NCBI RefSeq assembly: GCF_009730915.1
Contig: NC_052495.1
Span: 248,001 to 312,000, forward strand
Direction: 5' to 3'
From: Dioscorea cayenensis subsp. rotundata
Lineage: Eukaryota > Streptophyta > Magnoliopsida > Dioscoreales > Dioscoreaceae
Length of the DNA: 64,000 nucleotides
This document shows positions 24,801 through 38,072 of the stretch, one piece after another (the stretch's first letter is position 1; each line of letters begins with the position of its first letter). The position numbers and the translations under genes were made by a program. Below the pieces are notes generated by a model. That model had not been told where the DNA came from and did no database searches. It worked only from the letters and a program-made list of their open reading frames with translations.

Positions 24801-27800
24801 TGTCAATTCTTTTGGTGCTGTTGCCCTTCTACTCAGGAGTATTCCTGGTAGTTCTCTTTTCTGTGATGTGTTTCATAGTTGCTTTTTCTTTGGAGAAAGA
24901 GAGGTTGTGCTTAACTTTTCCACTGTAGACTGCCTGCCTGATGGATTAGGATTATTGTCAAAGGAGCTAATACTCTATCATGTAGATGAAGCAACTAAAT
25001 ATTGACTATACTCAAGGTGAAATTTACTTCAGTCAGGAGTATTGTTTTCTGTGGATCCAACTAGCTTCTCGTACAAATGTAATTTAAGTTTTTGTGCTCA
25101 TTTCCTTTTTTATTTACTTTATTTTTTAAATTTAAAGCTATCTTCTGTGGATCAATGCTTAACGTTGAGTTCATCTGTGTAAGCATCTGCATTACTTTCT
25201 TTGGGATACTTATGTTGTGATTATATGATTGAAGCTTTTATTGTATGATATGCCCTTTTGCTTGCAGGCTATCTCTGTGGCAGAAAGAGTGTCAAATGAA
25301 CGGTGTGAACCCTCGCCAGGCAGTGATGGTTCACTTGTTGGATTTCAAGTTCGTCTTGATAGTGCTAGGTAATGTGATTTTCATGTACCTGTGGTACATT
25401 TAAGCAGAAATTCACATGCAAGCATCTAAACCAGCATGATGGGGCAAAAAATTGAATGGTATAATTACAAGTATGGGTGATCTGATTTTGGTGACAAAGT
25501 CAATTTCAATATAATAGATTTAGAGAGAGCACAGTGTTTCTTAATTATGGTTGGGTGTTTTTGAGACTTACTTAATTCTTACATGAAAAGTTGCAAGTAT
25601 TTTTTTATTAGAAATAAATTTCAACAAGGGCCTAAACTGAGGATCAATTCTAATTGCATATGACATGCCACTCGTTAGCTTTCTCTTGACTTATCTGTTG
25701 CTTTTTGTCAATTCACTTTTGTGTATGCTACTGACAGCTAATAAGGTGTTGATTGGATGATAATTTAGCAGTATGGGGAAATGTTTGATAAAAACCTACA
25801 ATTAGATGAATTAAAAGAGAATACATCCTTGCCAATTTTGTGACAATAAAATGTTGTTGGAGATTGTTATCAAAGTTGATATCTAAGAGATATTACAATT
25901 CCTGCAGGATCGATATATCAAATATGGTAGGAAAGATAGTTGACTTATTGATGAGGATATCTTTATTGAGCTAGAGTTAGATGAACAAGTCGAGTGATTT
26001 TGTGTGAATATTATCTGACATGGCCTTTTTGGAAGTCAAGCAAATTTTATGTGTTGCTGTTAAAAATTTGTTTTGTCCTAGTTGCTGCCTTTTTTGCAAT
26101 GGATGCCCTCATGCATACCCTAAGTTTTGTGAAGAAGTGACGCTTACCTGTTTTTGTTCCTTTGTTAAATATTCTTTCTGGGGACTAAATTGTGCAAGTT
26201 CCAAATTGATTGTAGCATTCTATTCTTACTATTTAGTCAATTTGAAAGTGTTGGAAATATAGTACCACATTGGTTATGTGATAGAAGTGTAATGGGTTTA
26301 TATATAGGTATAGGGGTTGAGCCACTAAGTCTTAAGATTTTTTGGTGTAAGACTCCTAAGCCTATATAGAGCCCATATAGGGCCCACTAGTATCAAAATA
26401 TAAAAACTTAACATGGTATCAGAGAAATATAGTGGAGCCACCGATGTGGTACAAGTCCATGTGTGTATGACCTCCATGTGTGTAGGACCTCTGAGACACA
26501 AGTAGTGTACAAGTCTATGTAAACAGACCTCTGGTGTACAAGTCTGTGCAAGTTTGACCGAGTTGAACTTGAGGGAGGGTGTTGGAAATATAGTACCACA
26601 TCGGTTATGTGATAGAAGTGTAATGGGTTTATATATAGGTATAGGGGTTGAGCCACTAAGTCTTAAGACTTTTTGGTGTAAGACTTCTAAGCCTATATAG
26701 AGCCCATATAGGGCCTACTAGTATCAAAATATAAAAACTTAACAGAAAGTGTATATGATTTTATTCTATTCACTTTTATTCTTTATGATTATTGCAGTTC
26801 TAGATTTTCTTTGATGCATGTGTGTGTATTCTGAGAAACAAAAAGCCTTTTTCTGACTTTGATTCAGGAATGAAATGACTAAGCTTCTGTTTTGCACAAC
26901 GGGGATCCTTCTCAGGAAACTTGCTGTAAGTCTTTACTCGGTTTACATCAAGAAAATCATGAACTGCAATTATTACTTTTTGTTTCTTGGTTGGCATGCA
27001 TCTCATAGATTCAGCTGCCATTGATGATGTTAAGTTTAGAAATTTGTAATTGTTTTGGGGGAAAAAGTTTTTAGATGGGGTTATACTAAAGTTTTACTTA
27101 GTTAATACTAATCAAAATAAACATTTTAAGATATTGCTCTGCTAATTAATGATAGTTGTTTATTAATATTAATCATTTTTTAAATTAATCACTAAATACA
27201 TCCATTTAAATAATTAAAAATCATGTAAAGAAAGGTTGGTGGGGGTGACCTTGGATGTTTGGTTGGAGCCTTGGGGTAACCCCATAAACAAGCATAGCCT
27301 AAAAGTGATTCTACTGTTCAAATACCTTAAATTTGGAGCACTGTTTTATGCCTGTCCATTCATTAGTATTATGTTTGGGTAACTCATTATGTATTTACTT
27401 GGCATTTTACATCATACGCCATCATTTACATTGTATTGTTGCTATTATTAATTTTGAAATCTCACAGGGTGACAAATATTTGACTGGCATCAGCCATGTG
27501 ATAGTTGATGAAGTGCATGAGCGTACCCTTTTGGTTAGTTTCTAATATTTCCTAAAGCTTTACTTGGATCTTTGATGTTGTGCTCTTATAGTGCCTTCTA
27601 TACATTGACATAGTTCTTACTGCTGTTGGCTATTTTTGTCAAGTTTTTAGTGGTTTGAAGAAGGAATTTTAACTTGTGCAAATCTGACATTTTACATTTT
27701 TTGTCAGGGGGACTTCTTACTGATAGTTCTAAGGCACCTAATGCAGAGACGAAAGCTGAAAGTGATACTCATGTACTGCCAGCTCCTTTTGACTTGCTTT

Positions 27801-30800
27801 TTATTCCACACCAAATACTTCAAGTAGTATTCTCTTGGTTAATGTAATTTTTGCTGTCTTCAGGTCAGCAACTGTTGATGCAACTATGTTCTCAAGGTAC
27901 TTTGGCAATTGCCCTGTAATCTGTGCAGAAGGGAGAACCTTTCCTGTTTCAACCTACTTCCTGGAGGACGTTTATGAAGCCCTTAATTATTCTCTTCCTT
28001 CAGATTCTCCCTGCATCAGGAAAACTCATGGATTCCACAAGAGCGAAGGTCAATTTTCCCTTTTAAATATTCACAAGTAGCTTTTGAAAATAAACTGAAA
28101 GCATATATATAAGTTCTGCTTGTGTCAGATTGACCGAGGATCAGATTCTTTAGACAAACTTACTACTGTTTCTGTTGTTTTTGTTTCTTCTTATATTGGA
28201 TTGGTCCATTGTGCTTCTCCCTATGACCAATCATATATCTACAAAAGCAATGAGATTGTTTATACTTACCATATGATACTGGTCCATTGGCAATCATTCA
28301 ATTGTTATTGTATATAGTTCTTATTTCCTGACTTAAGCTGCTTCTGTGATAGGATGTTGGCAGTTCTGTCGGTCACCATAGAGGGAAAAGGAATATTGTT
28401 TTATCTTCTTGGGGTGACGAGTCTTTACTTTTGGAAGAGTATCTCAACCCGTGTTACATGCCTGGTTCTTATGAGTCTTATAGTGAGAGAACACGCCAGA
28501 ATCTGGTGAGTCAACAATTTTCACTTCTGGATGTTCATTTACTCATGGCACCATTAATGAATTGGATTACATTTATACTGCAGAAAAACTTAAAAGAAGA
28601 TGTGATTGATTATGATCTTCTGGAAGATTTGATATCCTATATTGATGACAATCATCCCCCTGGTGCCATTCTTGTCTTTCTTCCAGTAAGCTCAAGAAGG
28701 CGTCTATTTCTTTTCTTCATGTAGATGCCCCTGGTTAACCTTTTTCTCATTGACAATAATTATCTTCTTCATTATTTTTCTTTTATATTTTTTGGTTGCT
28801 TTGATGGAGTTGATTTTAGTGAGTATTCTTGTTTCATGAGCTCAAAGTTTTAGTCTGTGATATTTGTTGCAGGGAGTCGGGGAAATTAACTCGCTAATTG
28901 ATAGATTGACAGCTTCATTCCAGTTTGGTGGCATTGCATCTGATTGGATTCTTCCTTTGCATTCATCACTATCTTCAGCAGATCAGAGAAAGGTTTTCCT
29001 TTCTCCACCTGAAAATATTCGCAAGGTACCTATTCTTGACCATGATTGTCATAATGTGATTGGTATTCAAATACTTGCCTCATAGATAGGTGATCTCACT
29101 GGTTCTCCTATACATTGCAATCCCCTCTTCATTCAACATTAAAGCTGTCTCTTTGACAAATGGCCCATGCCCACATTTGCTGCTTCAGATTTTATTCATC
29201 TCCTTCTTTGTGCATTCTTTCCTAGAACTGGAAAATTTAAATGGCCTTCATCTTATGAACCTTAAATCTGCCCCAAGTTTGCCAAATAGAATTGTCTGAT
29301 GATTCTTGAAGATTGTTGTCAGATTGACTGTCATTGAGAGCCTATTCAGTTAGTGTATTTGGAAGCTTGAAAAGATGCTATTGTGCTTGTTACTTCGAGT
29401 GTTCAATAGTGCTTCAAGAATGGTTTCCTGTTCTGGTTTGATGAAAAGAAACTCAGTGGCCTGTAGTGTGGCACTTATGGAGTTTGGTATGTAGCAAAAT
29501 GATTATGCCTGTCTATCACTGGATAAAACTATTATTAGATATTAAAAGCCTCTAGTGTGCGGTTGGAAATGAACTTACATTTCATCTTTTGCTTTTTGTT
29601 CTTAAAAGAGCAAAGTCTGTCAAGTTTGAAACAACTTTTTTGAGTTCAGATGGCTCATTGTTTCAACTCTATGGGGGCTTATTGTTTGAGTTTAACTTTC
29701 TACATTAAAAGCTCACCTATCCAAGCCTTTACATTTTTATGGAATTAAGGATTACTTTGAGTTTTTTTATGTTAATTATAGCTACAAGTTTATTTTAATC
29801 AATATATATTTTATCTTCTCAATAGAACCAACTAATGTTAATCATTTCCACCTTATGGAAGTGAATTTCTGAGACAGCATTCTCTTCTCCTAAGTGTCAA
29901 ATTGGTATGTGTGCTCATTTTTTTTTTAAAAAAAATAAATGTCATAGATGTACAAAAATACCATGCAATTTTGGTAGACATGTTCTATTATTGTTGATTG
30001 AGAATGGAACAAGCTTGGATGAACCAACTTAACTCTAAGTTTTACTTAGACAATTTAACCTGGCTACATGATTATGCAACTCATAAATTATGCATTTCTA
30101 TTTATTGCAGGTGATTATTGCTACAGATATTGCTGAGACTAGCATAACCATTGATGATGTAACTTATGTGGTTGACACTGGAAAGCACAAAGAGAATCGT
30201 TACAATCCCCAAAAGGTTTCTTTTTCTGCTACTCTGCAAGACTGGGGTTATTTGGTTAAAAAACTGGCTTATGTTACAATCCCCAAAAGGAATCATTTCT
30301 TTCTAAAGGCTATGATTGTCTTGGATGCTTATAAATTTCCCCACTTATTTTCACTAACGCTGTTGATTGTGCTTTGCATTGCAATCCACCAACTTGTTAA
30401 ATAGGATTCTTGGCTATTTAGAACAATACACTCATCTTCATATATGTAATTCTCCTTGTTTTTGCCATTTCAGTAATTAACATTGTGACTATTGGGAAAG
30501 GGTTTTCTTTTATGAGTACGTTATTTAAATTTTCTTATCTCATTATAATTAGCTTCCTCAGCAGTTGATTCTGCAAGACTTGTTTTGTTATATATGGCAA
30601 TGGTTTTTCTATATCTTTTGTCAAGTTCTTAAAGGGTCTACTCTTTAGCTTCTAATCATGATTAATAGCTCTGCTGATGGCCAGGAAAATCCTTTAGCTG
30701 ATAAAGAGCAATTTCTGGTACTGCATAAACTTTTACAGTGTTATGGACAGTGAAGCTGTTCTATTGTAGATTTTCTATTGCATACATGCCTTTATTTTGT

Positions 30801-33800
30801 CAAACCTTCATTTTAATTAACTAAAACCTAGAAGAGTACATTTTGGGGATTGTGTAGTGTGGCTTTGTATTTAGTGGTTTTCAGATTTGTTATATCCTTG
30901 CAGAAAATGACAAGTATGTTTGAGGACTGGATATCTCAGGCAAATGCAAAGCAAAGACGAGGGAGAGCAGGACGTGTAAAACCTGGAGTCTGCTTCTGCT
31001 TGTATACACGCCATAGATTTGAATCCCTCATGCGCCTTTTTCAGGTTTTTCCTACATTCAGATGTTCTGTCGTCTTCTCTCTATTATTTTCAGCAGTAAA
31101 GTAGTTTGTTACATGAAAAGTGGTTCAAACACTGATGTGGTGACCTTGCTTTTGGATGATATAATTTGTGCTGGTTAAAATAAGTTACTGCATGGAAACA
31201 ATCAATGAAAAACCTGTGATATCTTTTCCACTATACTCATCTATGAAACAAATATTTTCCATTGTCTGAAACCATTCCAACAGATCCCTGATGCCACTAG
31301 CAAATCAAGTTATCATAATTGATCATCACCTTTTTGTTTTTTCATGGACTTTTTTATTTTATAACTTTGTTAGTTTTACAGTGGAATCAATTCCATCACC
31401 TCCTCTGCAGAAAGACCTCTAGCTTTAAGAAATGCCTCTCATGCCAGGAAGGCACATAGTTGGATTTATTTGGAAGATTGGGGCCTGGACAATTTGTTTG
31501 AAATTTGCTACTCTCTTGGTTTTTCTTTTGTGGTCTTGCATATTGATAAATTCCAGTTATTTGAATTAAAGTCATGGCATATAATGTATCTTGACATATT
31601 GAAAATCATCCCATCTTGTTTGTTGTGAAGGTACCTGAGATGTCGAGGATGCCGTTGACAGAATTATGTCTGCAAATAAAATCTCTTTCTCTTGGCTGTA
31701 TAAAATCCTTTTTGATGGAGGTACAACCTCTCTGCTTTTCTTTATACTTTTTTCTTTGCTAACATAGTTACTTTAATTATTTTTATTTGTGCATATGGCC
31801 ATAGATTTGTTGTTTACAAACCATAATAAATTTTGTAGTTGACAATTTCAATTATATTTTCAGGCCATAGAACCACCACATGAAGAGGCTATTTCCTCAG
31901 CCATTGATTTGTTATATAAGGTATCTATTTTAGAAGATCTCTCCTTTGTTAGTAGGCTTAATATGAACAGGACTCGGGTCACTGGCAGAAGTGATTTACT
32001 TGGTTGGTTCTTGTCTATATAAGTAGATGTACACTTTGAATCACTCTCTCTAGTGACACTTATCTTGTTGTTGTACAGTATACTATATTAGTATATGTGA
32101 TAATGCTTTCCTGGTGAAGGTTGGGGCCTTTGAAGGGGATGAGGAGTTGTCACCTCTTGGATATCATTTGGCGAAGCTTCCTGTGGATGTTTTGATCGGA
32201 AAGGTTTTGCAATTTTCTTTTGTCTATACTTATATTTTCATTAGTAATTACATCGTGTTCGACGTTTCAGATGCCAAGTTTAGATGGTGGGGAAAAGGAA
32301 AAAAAATAAAACTATAGTATTAGCGTATGTGATTTTTTTTGTTGTTGTAGAATTGCCACTCATCAGCCTTCTCAAAATTTATTATTCGCGAAACCTTAGT
32401 TACTGAAATGATGGAGATAATATTATCTGAGTCATTTCATGCAAGAGGACTATGTTTACTATTGCAATGATTGAACACTTGTACTCTAATGCAGATGGTG
32501 TTATATGGTGCGATATTTGGTTGCGTATCTCCAATTCTATCAATAGCAGCATTTTTGAGTTACAAATTCCCCTTTATTTATCCCAAAGATGAGGTATCAT
32601 CTAAACTTGAATTGGATAGGCATGTTTTGTAGTTTTCTTCTCCAACAATATTTTGACGCATTGGATTCTAATTTTCTTGTCCAGAAACAGAATGTTGAGA
32701 GAGCAAAATCAATGTTGTTGGGTGACAATACAGATAATAAAAATGCCCTCCAGCAGAGCAACACTCAATCAGATCATCTTTTGCTGGCCGTTACCTATGA
32801 CAAATGGGCTAAGATACTTTATCAGGTTATTATTTTTTCCATACTAAGAATGCGTTCTACCATTGTGTTAGCATTTTGGTCAACATTGTTATGTTGGAGA
32901 TAATCAAATAGAATTTATGTATTGATTCTTGATCACATAATCTTTGGAAGAGTTTGGTTTTACTCTGTATTGAGCATTGGTTTACAACTTACCATCTTTG
33001 CTTAACACAAATTGTTTGTTATAGGCTAAGAATCACTTGTCAAGTTCTATTTCGTCTCTCTGTATGGAGTCTGGCTCAATAGCCAGCACCATCCCAAATG
33101 GGAGGAGACATGCGTGTGGTTTTTGTTATTCATATATTGTATTTTAATCCTTTTAAAAGCCGTGAAGCTTGGTGATTCTGGATGCTCTTTATATACATTA
33201 CAATTTTTTTATGCTATTATTTCTGGTGGATATTAATTGGATCTCTACTTGCAGAATGGGGCAAAAGCTGCTTACCAATTTTGTCGTTCATTCTTCTTAA
33301 ATAGTTCGGTGATGTACATGATAAGGTTGGCTATCTTTGCTGTTTTTTGTTGCTTAAATCCATAATGGTTTTTCCCCAAACATGTTAGGTAGAATCACTT
33401 TATGTTGCTACATCATGTTCATAATGAGGTTTATGCCTGTAATTTTCTTTGCCTACTGCTCAATAGTGTATCTTTTAATGGTATGACAATGTGGCAAAAC
33501 ATTTGGTTTCTGGATAAAAATGCATAATATATTAATAGTGGATTGAAATAAGAAGCCATTGTAGATATCTAATAATTACTGATCATTTGACAGGGACATG
33601 CGTATACAGTTTGGCAGTTTACTTGCGGACATTGGACTAATCAAATTTCCTAAATTGCTTCTTGTACGTGGTTTCTAACCTTCCTTTTATATCAATATTT
33701 ATTAAAGCATAAACCTGATTATTTGTGTTTTTGGTGCATATCACAATATGTTGGGACCACTTGCATTGCTACCATAGAATTGTCAGTTAAAATAATTATT

Positions 33801-36800
33801 TTGCTGTGCCATTTTTTCCCTGGGTGCCTAAAAAAGCTGTGTCTGCATTTAGTAAAACTAATTCCTAAAATGCATGGATTTCCTTTAGTGCTTGTTGGTC
33901 TGTATTTTGATTTTTGAAGTTAGAGGATGGTTTTACGTGATTTGCTCTTGGGACAATGTGGCAAAACAATGGTTCTACTTCTGGAAATGGTTCTTAGCCC
34001 AAGAAAGTGTTGATTACCTATACAATTATATCTATATTTTAATCCTTTTAGTCATTGGATACTTCACCCTTTGCTATAAATTGGACTATCAATAACCAGG
34101 CCCAAGTCCACAAGCAATAGGCCAGGTTCTAAATCTAACTTGATTCTCTCACATGATAAATAGTAATTTATCACAAGGTGCCTTGACTGTAGAGGACAAT
34201 GCTTGGACTTCAATTTTTCTAAGGAATCTCAATATGATCCATGGCTGCTTGATTGGATTAGTCCCCCTGTAATTTGAGTCATGGATTCAACCTGGACTAT
34301 GTTCGATGTACTTCGACCAATCTTGATAAACTTTATACAAATAATTTTTTATTGGATTTCACCTATCATGCAATTTCAGTTGGTTAGGAATACAAAACTA
34401 CAACTCCAGATACCGCATGGTGCTTTCCATGGGCTTCTGAATAGGTCCTATGTTAAAAGGTAACTTACCCTTTTTGTCTGCTCACATTGAATAGAATAGT
34501 AAGTCTCATTAGGTGTTATCGGTGGAGATATTGTAGGCATTGTTTTAAACTTTCCACCTTTAATCATCATAGTTTTTTATTTTGTTATTTCTGCTTCAGA
34601 TACGCTGCTAGAATCCATGCCACTTCTTCTTACTCTATTATACTTATAAAGATGACAGAAATTATCCAGTTGTTTTCATATGGTTTTGTTGTCAGGGTTT
34701 ATTTACAAGGAGCCTAACTATAGAATTGTTTCCATCATTTAAACCACTAATAAAATTGCTCCTGGGTGCTGGAACATCCTTTTTTTTTTTTTAATGTGTA
34801 TGCAATAACTTTAAAATCTTGGTCTGTTCAGAATATTGCTAAGTATATTTATGATTTGGAGCAGGCTGATGAGAAAAGAAAAGACAAACTGGATAGTTGG
34901 CTTGCTGATTTATCTCAGCCATTCAATATTTATTCATGCCATCCTTCAATTATTAAGGTAAAGCGCTACTGGCATTTCCTCTGTTGGTCATGAAGTGGGT
35001 TTCTTTACTATCTGGATGTAGGTTATTTTTGCTTGGGGAATGCATGTTTAACTTCTCGTGTGATCTTGTCCCTGGGAGGTGATTGCCATTCTATTACTAC
35101 TGAAACTCTGGATTTATGTTTCTGTAACAAAATTTTTGAGGAATCAATAACTGGTTAAGCCTAATAGAACTAAAGCATACATAGCTTTCTTGATAATCGT
35201 TCATTGCTTTCGGCATATATTATTAAATTGTGGAATGTGTGAATTGTTAAGAATGCAATATATTAGTTGCTGATGTACTATAACAGTTCTACATTGGGAC
35301 GAGAATTCTTATGGTGCCTTTGCAGTCTATCATATGTGCAGGCCTATACCCCAATGTGGCGGCAACTTTAGAAGGTACGAATGGAGCTGTTCTAGGTAGC
35401 AATAAATTATTATCTCGCAACCTTCCCATGAAGGATCAAGTAATTTGGTTTGATGGAACAAGAGAAGTTCATATACATCCATCCTCCATAAACCACAGTG
35501 TTAAAGGTTTCCACCATCCATTTCTCGTCTTTCTTGAAAAGGTACAGTTTAGCTCCTTGAACATTTTCTTGAAGAACTTGCATTGTGCTATGGTTTAAGG
35601 AATTATGGTAATTCCCCAAAAGAGTGGTATATGATTATTGCATTTTTAAACATGCATCTTCATTTGTCATAGGGTAAATGTAATGAAACAGGAATTTATT
35701 GAATGATCCTCTCTCTTGTGTGTATCGTTCAACATGAAAGAAAATTTTCTTCAGTGTCTAAACAGCCTCCAGATTCTGCACTTCTGCCCTTGGTGAGGGG
35801 TTCATATAATTTTTATTTCTTCTTTCTACTCCTGAATGAAATTTTGCATCTGCAAGGTAATTTTTCTTACCTGTTAGTGCATGTCTCTATTTGTGTTGGT
35901 CCCTTCCAACTACTCTGCTTCTACTGTATCCTTATTTTTCCCTTGAAATTCCCTTGTGAATATGTAAACACTAGAATGAAACAGTGGGTAATTTTTGAAT
36001 TTGTTTTTGATTTTTAGTTATAAATGTGATTTCCTTACACTCTTTCTTGACAGCTATTCTCACTGCTTGGCATCATCTTCTGTTCACAGCCATAGCATAT
36101 GCTGTACACTAAGCCCCTTTTAGCATCTTCATAAGTCACCTAAAAAGTTGGTGCAAGTAAGGCAACTAAAAAATTGTGCTCTTGATATCCATGTTCATTG
36201 ATTTTTTCAGGTTGAGACAAGCAAGGTGTTCCTACGAGATACTAGCATCATCTCCCCTTACTCTCTATTGCTTTATGGGGGAACCATTTCTATCCAACAT
36301 CAGGTGATCTTTATATAATGCATTTGATTTGGTGCAGTTATTGGTCCATTTATCATAAACCCTATATTGATCAATTTTCTGTGATATGATTCATATCAAA
36401 CTAACACTTTTCATAAGCACTGCATGAGATATAATAGATAATTTTACACAGATAGGCAGAGATATAGCAACAATTGTGATGTATGTTGAAATTGGTTAAC
36501 TAATCAAATTGGCTATTTACATGAGAAATTGTTGGATTGTGCTTGGCTTTGGGTAAAAACCAAATAATGACCATGTGGATATGATAAGTGTTTTGGGTTT
36601 GCCTTTCGGATTTACTTCTAGTTGATGCATCGATCCTATTGCTGCAGACAGGATTGATTGTCATAGATGGCTGGTTAAAGCTGACTGCACCCGCCCAAAC
36701 AGCTGTTTTGTTCAAGGAACTTCGTTTAATGCTACATGCTGTTTTGAAGGAACTGATACGAAAGCCAGAGGTATTTGCTGACCTTATTTAGCATTCAACT

Positions 36801-36999
36801 TGTTATTTATGTTATTTCTCTTTTCTTTCCTTGTTGAAATTTCATCTCAGTTCCTGTATAATCCTAGAAAAATTGGTTTGGTTCCGTAATCAGTGTGGTA
36901 GTCCATGATTAATTTCCTTGTTTTCAGATGGTAACAATGGGCAACAATGAGGTGGTGAAGTCCATTAGCCACTTGCTATTAGAGGAAGAGAAAGTTTAA
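18843..36999 (+). CDS. DExH-box ATP-dependent RNA helicase, DExH7-like, 33 exons (one frameshift)
   Basis: DEAH/RHA-type RNA helicase of the plant DExH7 group, related to animal DHX57/DHX29. Exons: 18843-19115, 19208-19313, 19707-19927, 20225-20378, 20454-20872, 20988-21206, 21743-21854, 21988-22182, 22970-23049, 23318-23440, 23994-24080, 25268-25368, 26868-26925, 27468-27533, 27708-27772, 27864-28048, 28353-28505, 28584-28685, 28873-29025, 30111-30215, 30904-31044, 31631-31720, 31864-31920, 32120-32203, 32495-32593, 32685-32825, 33255-33325, 33594-33663, 34832-34957, 35326-35541, 36211-36303, 36648-36770, 36928-36999. Seen: basic N-terminus, UBA-like segment (~70-110), [16 protein letters not shown], motif [11 protein letters not shown] (~625-634), motif II DEVH (~731), motif III SAT (~760), motif [10 protein letters not shown] (~1009), then the HA2/OB-like C-terminus ([14 protein letters not shown]). 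The exons sum to 4360 nt (3n+1). An extra base near 28019-28024 reconciles exons 16 and 17, giving about 1452 aa, the family size. Confidence 0.92.
21326..21382. repeat. Small inverted repeat in intron 6 of the DExH7-like gene
   Basis: CGCTAGGCACCTTAAGGCGA is followed after about 12 bp by an imperfect inverse ending CACCCTAGGCG. It is GC-rich against an AT-rich intron and resembles the foldback cores common in plant DNA transposon remnants. Confidence 0.45.
26249..26413 (+). repeat. 5' LTR of the TRIM
   Basis: 165 bp, TG...CA ends, about 97.6% identical to the 3' copy (four differences by eye). Confidence 0.95.
26580..26744 (+). repeat. 3' LTR of the TRIM
   Basis: 165 bp, same length as the 5' copy, directly preceded by the polypurine tract and followed by the GAAAG target duplication. 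Confidence 0.95.
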
Positions 37000-37792
37000 T
37001 GATCTTGAAACAAGATTACAAAGTGAGATTCCCTTGCTGAACTTGTTGAATTTTCAGTTGCAGTATTTATTCCATGTAATTGTTTTTGTTCTCCTTCTTC
37101 GTTATTTATTTATTTTTTAATTATTTTTGGTACAATGGTTATCATTCAAGTGCACTTTTTCATATAGTGGATTACCTTTTAGTTTGTGCTTTGTGGGTGA
37201 TTATTTTTCAGGCCTAATCAGATGGTGCTCCTGTGTTAGTTTTCTATATAATCACCTATCTCTAATTTTCTAAGTTTCAAATACTACATGAAAATTACAT
37301 GTATTTAAATGTTGCCACAAAATATTCAAATGGAGAGGGCAATAACTGGCTCGACTAATTAATATTTGAGCTTATGTCCTTATCAACTGGGGAATCTTGT
37401 GATAATTGTTTTCTTGGACTAGTGGCATTCCTCTACTTTCTTGGTTTCTTTTACAGGAGCTTCAGTAGAATATGCTTATTTGTTGGTTATACATATTCCA
37501 TTTTCACTTTTGAAATGTTTTCGTTATTTACTAGTTGAATGATCTAGGGTTGCATTTGTTGTGCCTCTTCAATTAGCATAGAATAGTTTACTTCATAACT
37601 TAGTTATACATCATAGTATGAATATTCAGCCTAATATTTACTATTTTTCCTCTAAATCAGCTTGTTATGTTTTTATTGATGTAGTTTTTAAAAACCTGGG
37701 TTATCAATCATTGGGTTTTATTGCTTATGAAAAGTTTTTCCACGTAAGACTAATGGGTGTGTTAGATATTTCTTGTATAACAAATTGGGTTA
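37000..37792. other. 3' flank of the DExH7-like gene up to the copia LTR
   Basis: About 790 bp of AT-rich DNA expected to hold the helicase 3' UTR. No gene seen. The left copia LTR begins at about 37793. Confidence 0.6.
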
Positions 37793-38072
37793 TGCAGTAA
37801 AATAAATCAGAAATATGAGCTGAGAAAGAGGATTCTTCACTTAATATAATTGATGCTACTCAATATTATATGGTAATTTGTAAGAGGAAAAATAAGAAGT
37901 TAAATTTCTCATAGTAGGAAACTTGATCACTCTTAAACTTGGAAACTTTTTAAGTGAATCCTTCCATTTAAGAAATTGGTTCTATCTCTCAATTTAGGGG
38001 ATTGGAAACCAATCTTCCTAACTTATTTTGCCCATTTTTCTGGTCTATTTATAACTCATTCACATCTCGACA
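37793..38072 (-). repeat. 3' LTR of the copia remnant (about 280 bp)
   Basis: Matches the right-hand LTR in blocks (GAGAAAGAG, TTTGTAAGAGGAAAAATA, AACTTGGAAACTT, ATTTAAGAAATTGGTT, CTCGACA) but lacks about 200 bp found in that copy. A purine-rich tract lies just outside it. Confidence 0.7.

Larger units (their letters stand above)
26249..26744 (+). mobile_element. TRIM retrotransposon (496 bp) in intron 12 of the DExH7-like gene
   Basis: Terminal-repeat retrotransposon in miniature. Two 165-bp LTRs (26249-26413 and 26580-26744) begin TGTTGGAAATATAG and end AAAACTTAACA, differing at only four positions, all C/T transitions. A primer-binding site complementary to initiator Met-tRNA, TGGTATCAGAG, starts at 26414 immediately after the 5' LTR. 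The polypurine tract GAGGGAGGG (26571-26579) abuts the 3' LTR. A 5-bp TSD, GAAAG, flanks the element (26244-26248 and 26745-26749). The 166-bp interior is non-coding. It lies in sense orientation between exons 12 and 13 and would be removed by splicing. Confidence 0.95.

Noticed and set aside
26408-26656. 82-aa minus-strand ORF in helicase intron 12
   Set aside because: Lies entirely within the TRIM element, which is non-coding.
35703-36017. Possible extra helicase exon between exons 30 and 31
   Set aside because: The flanking exons join directly in phase and match the conserved protein; this frame has no family counterpart.
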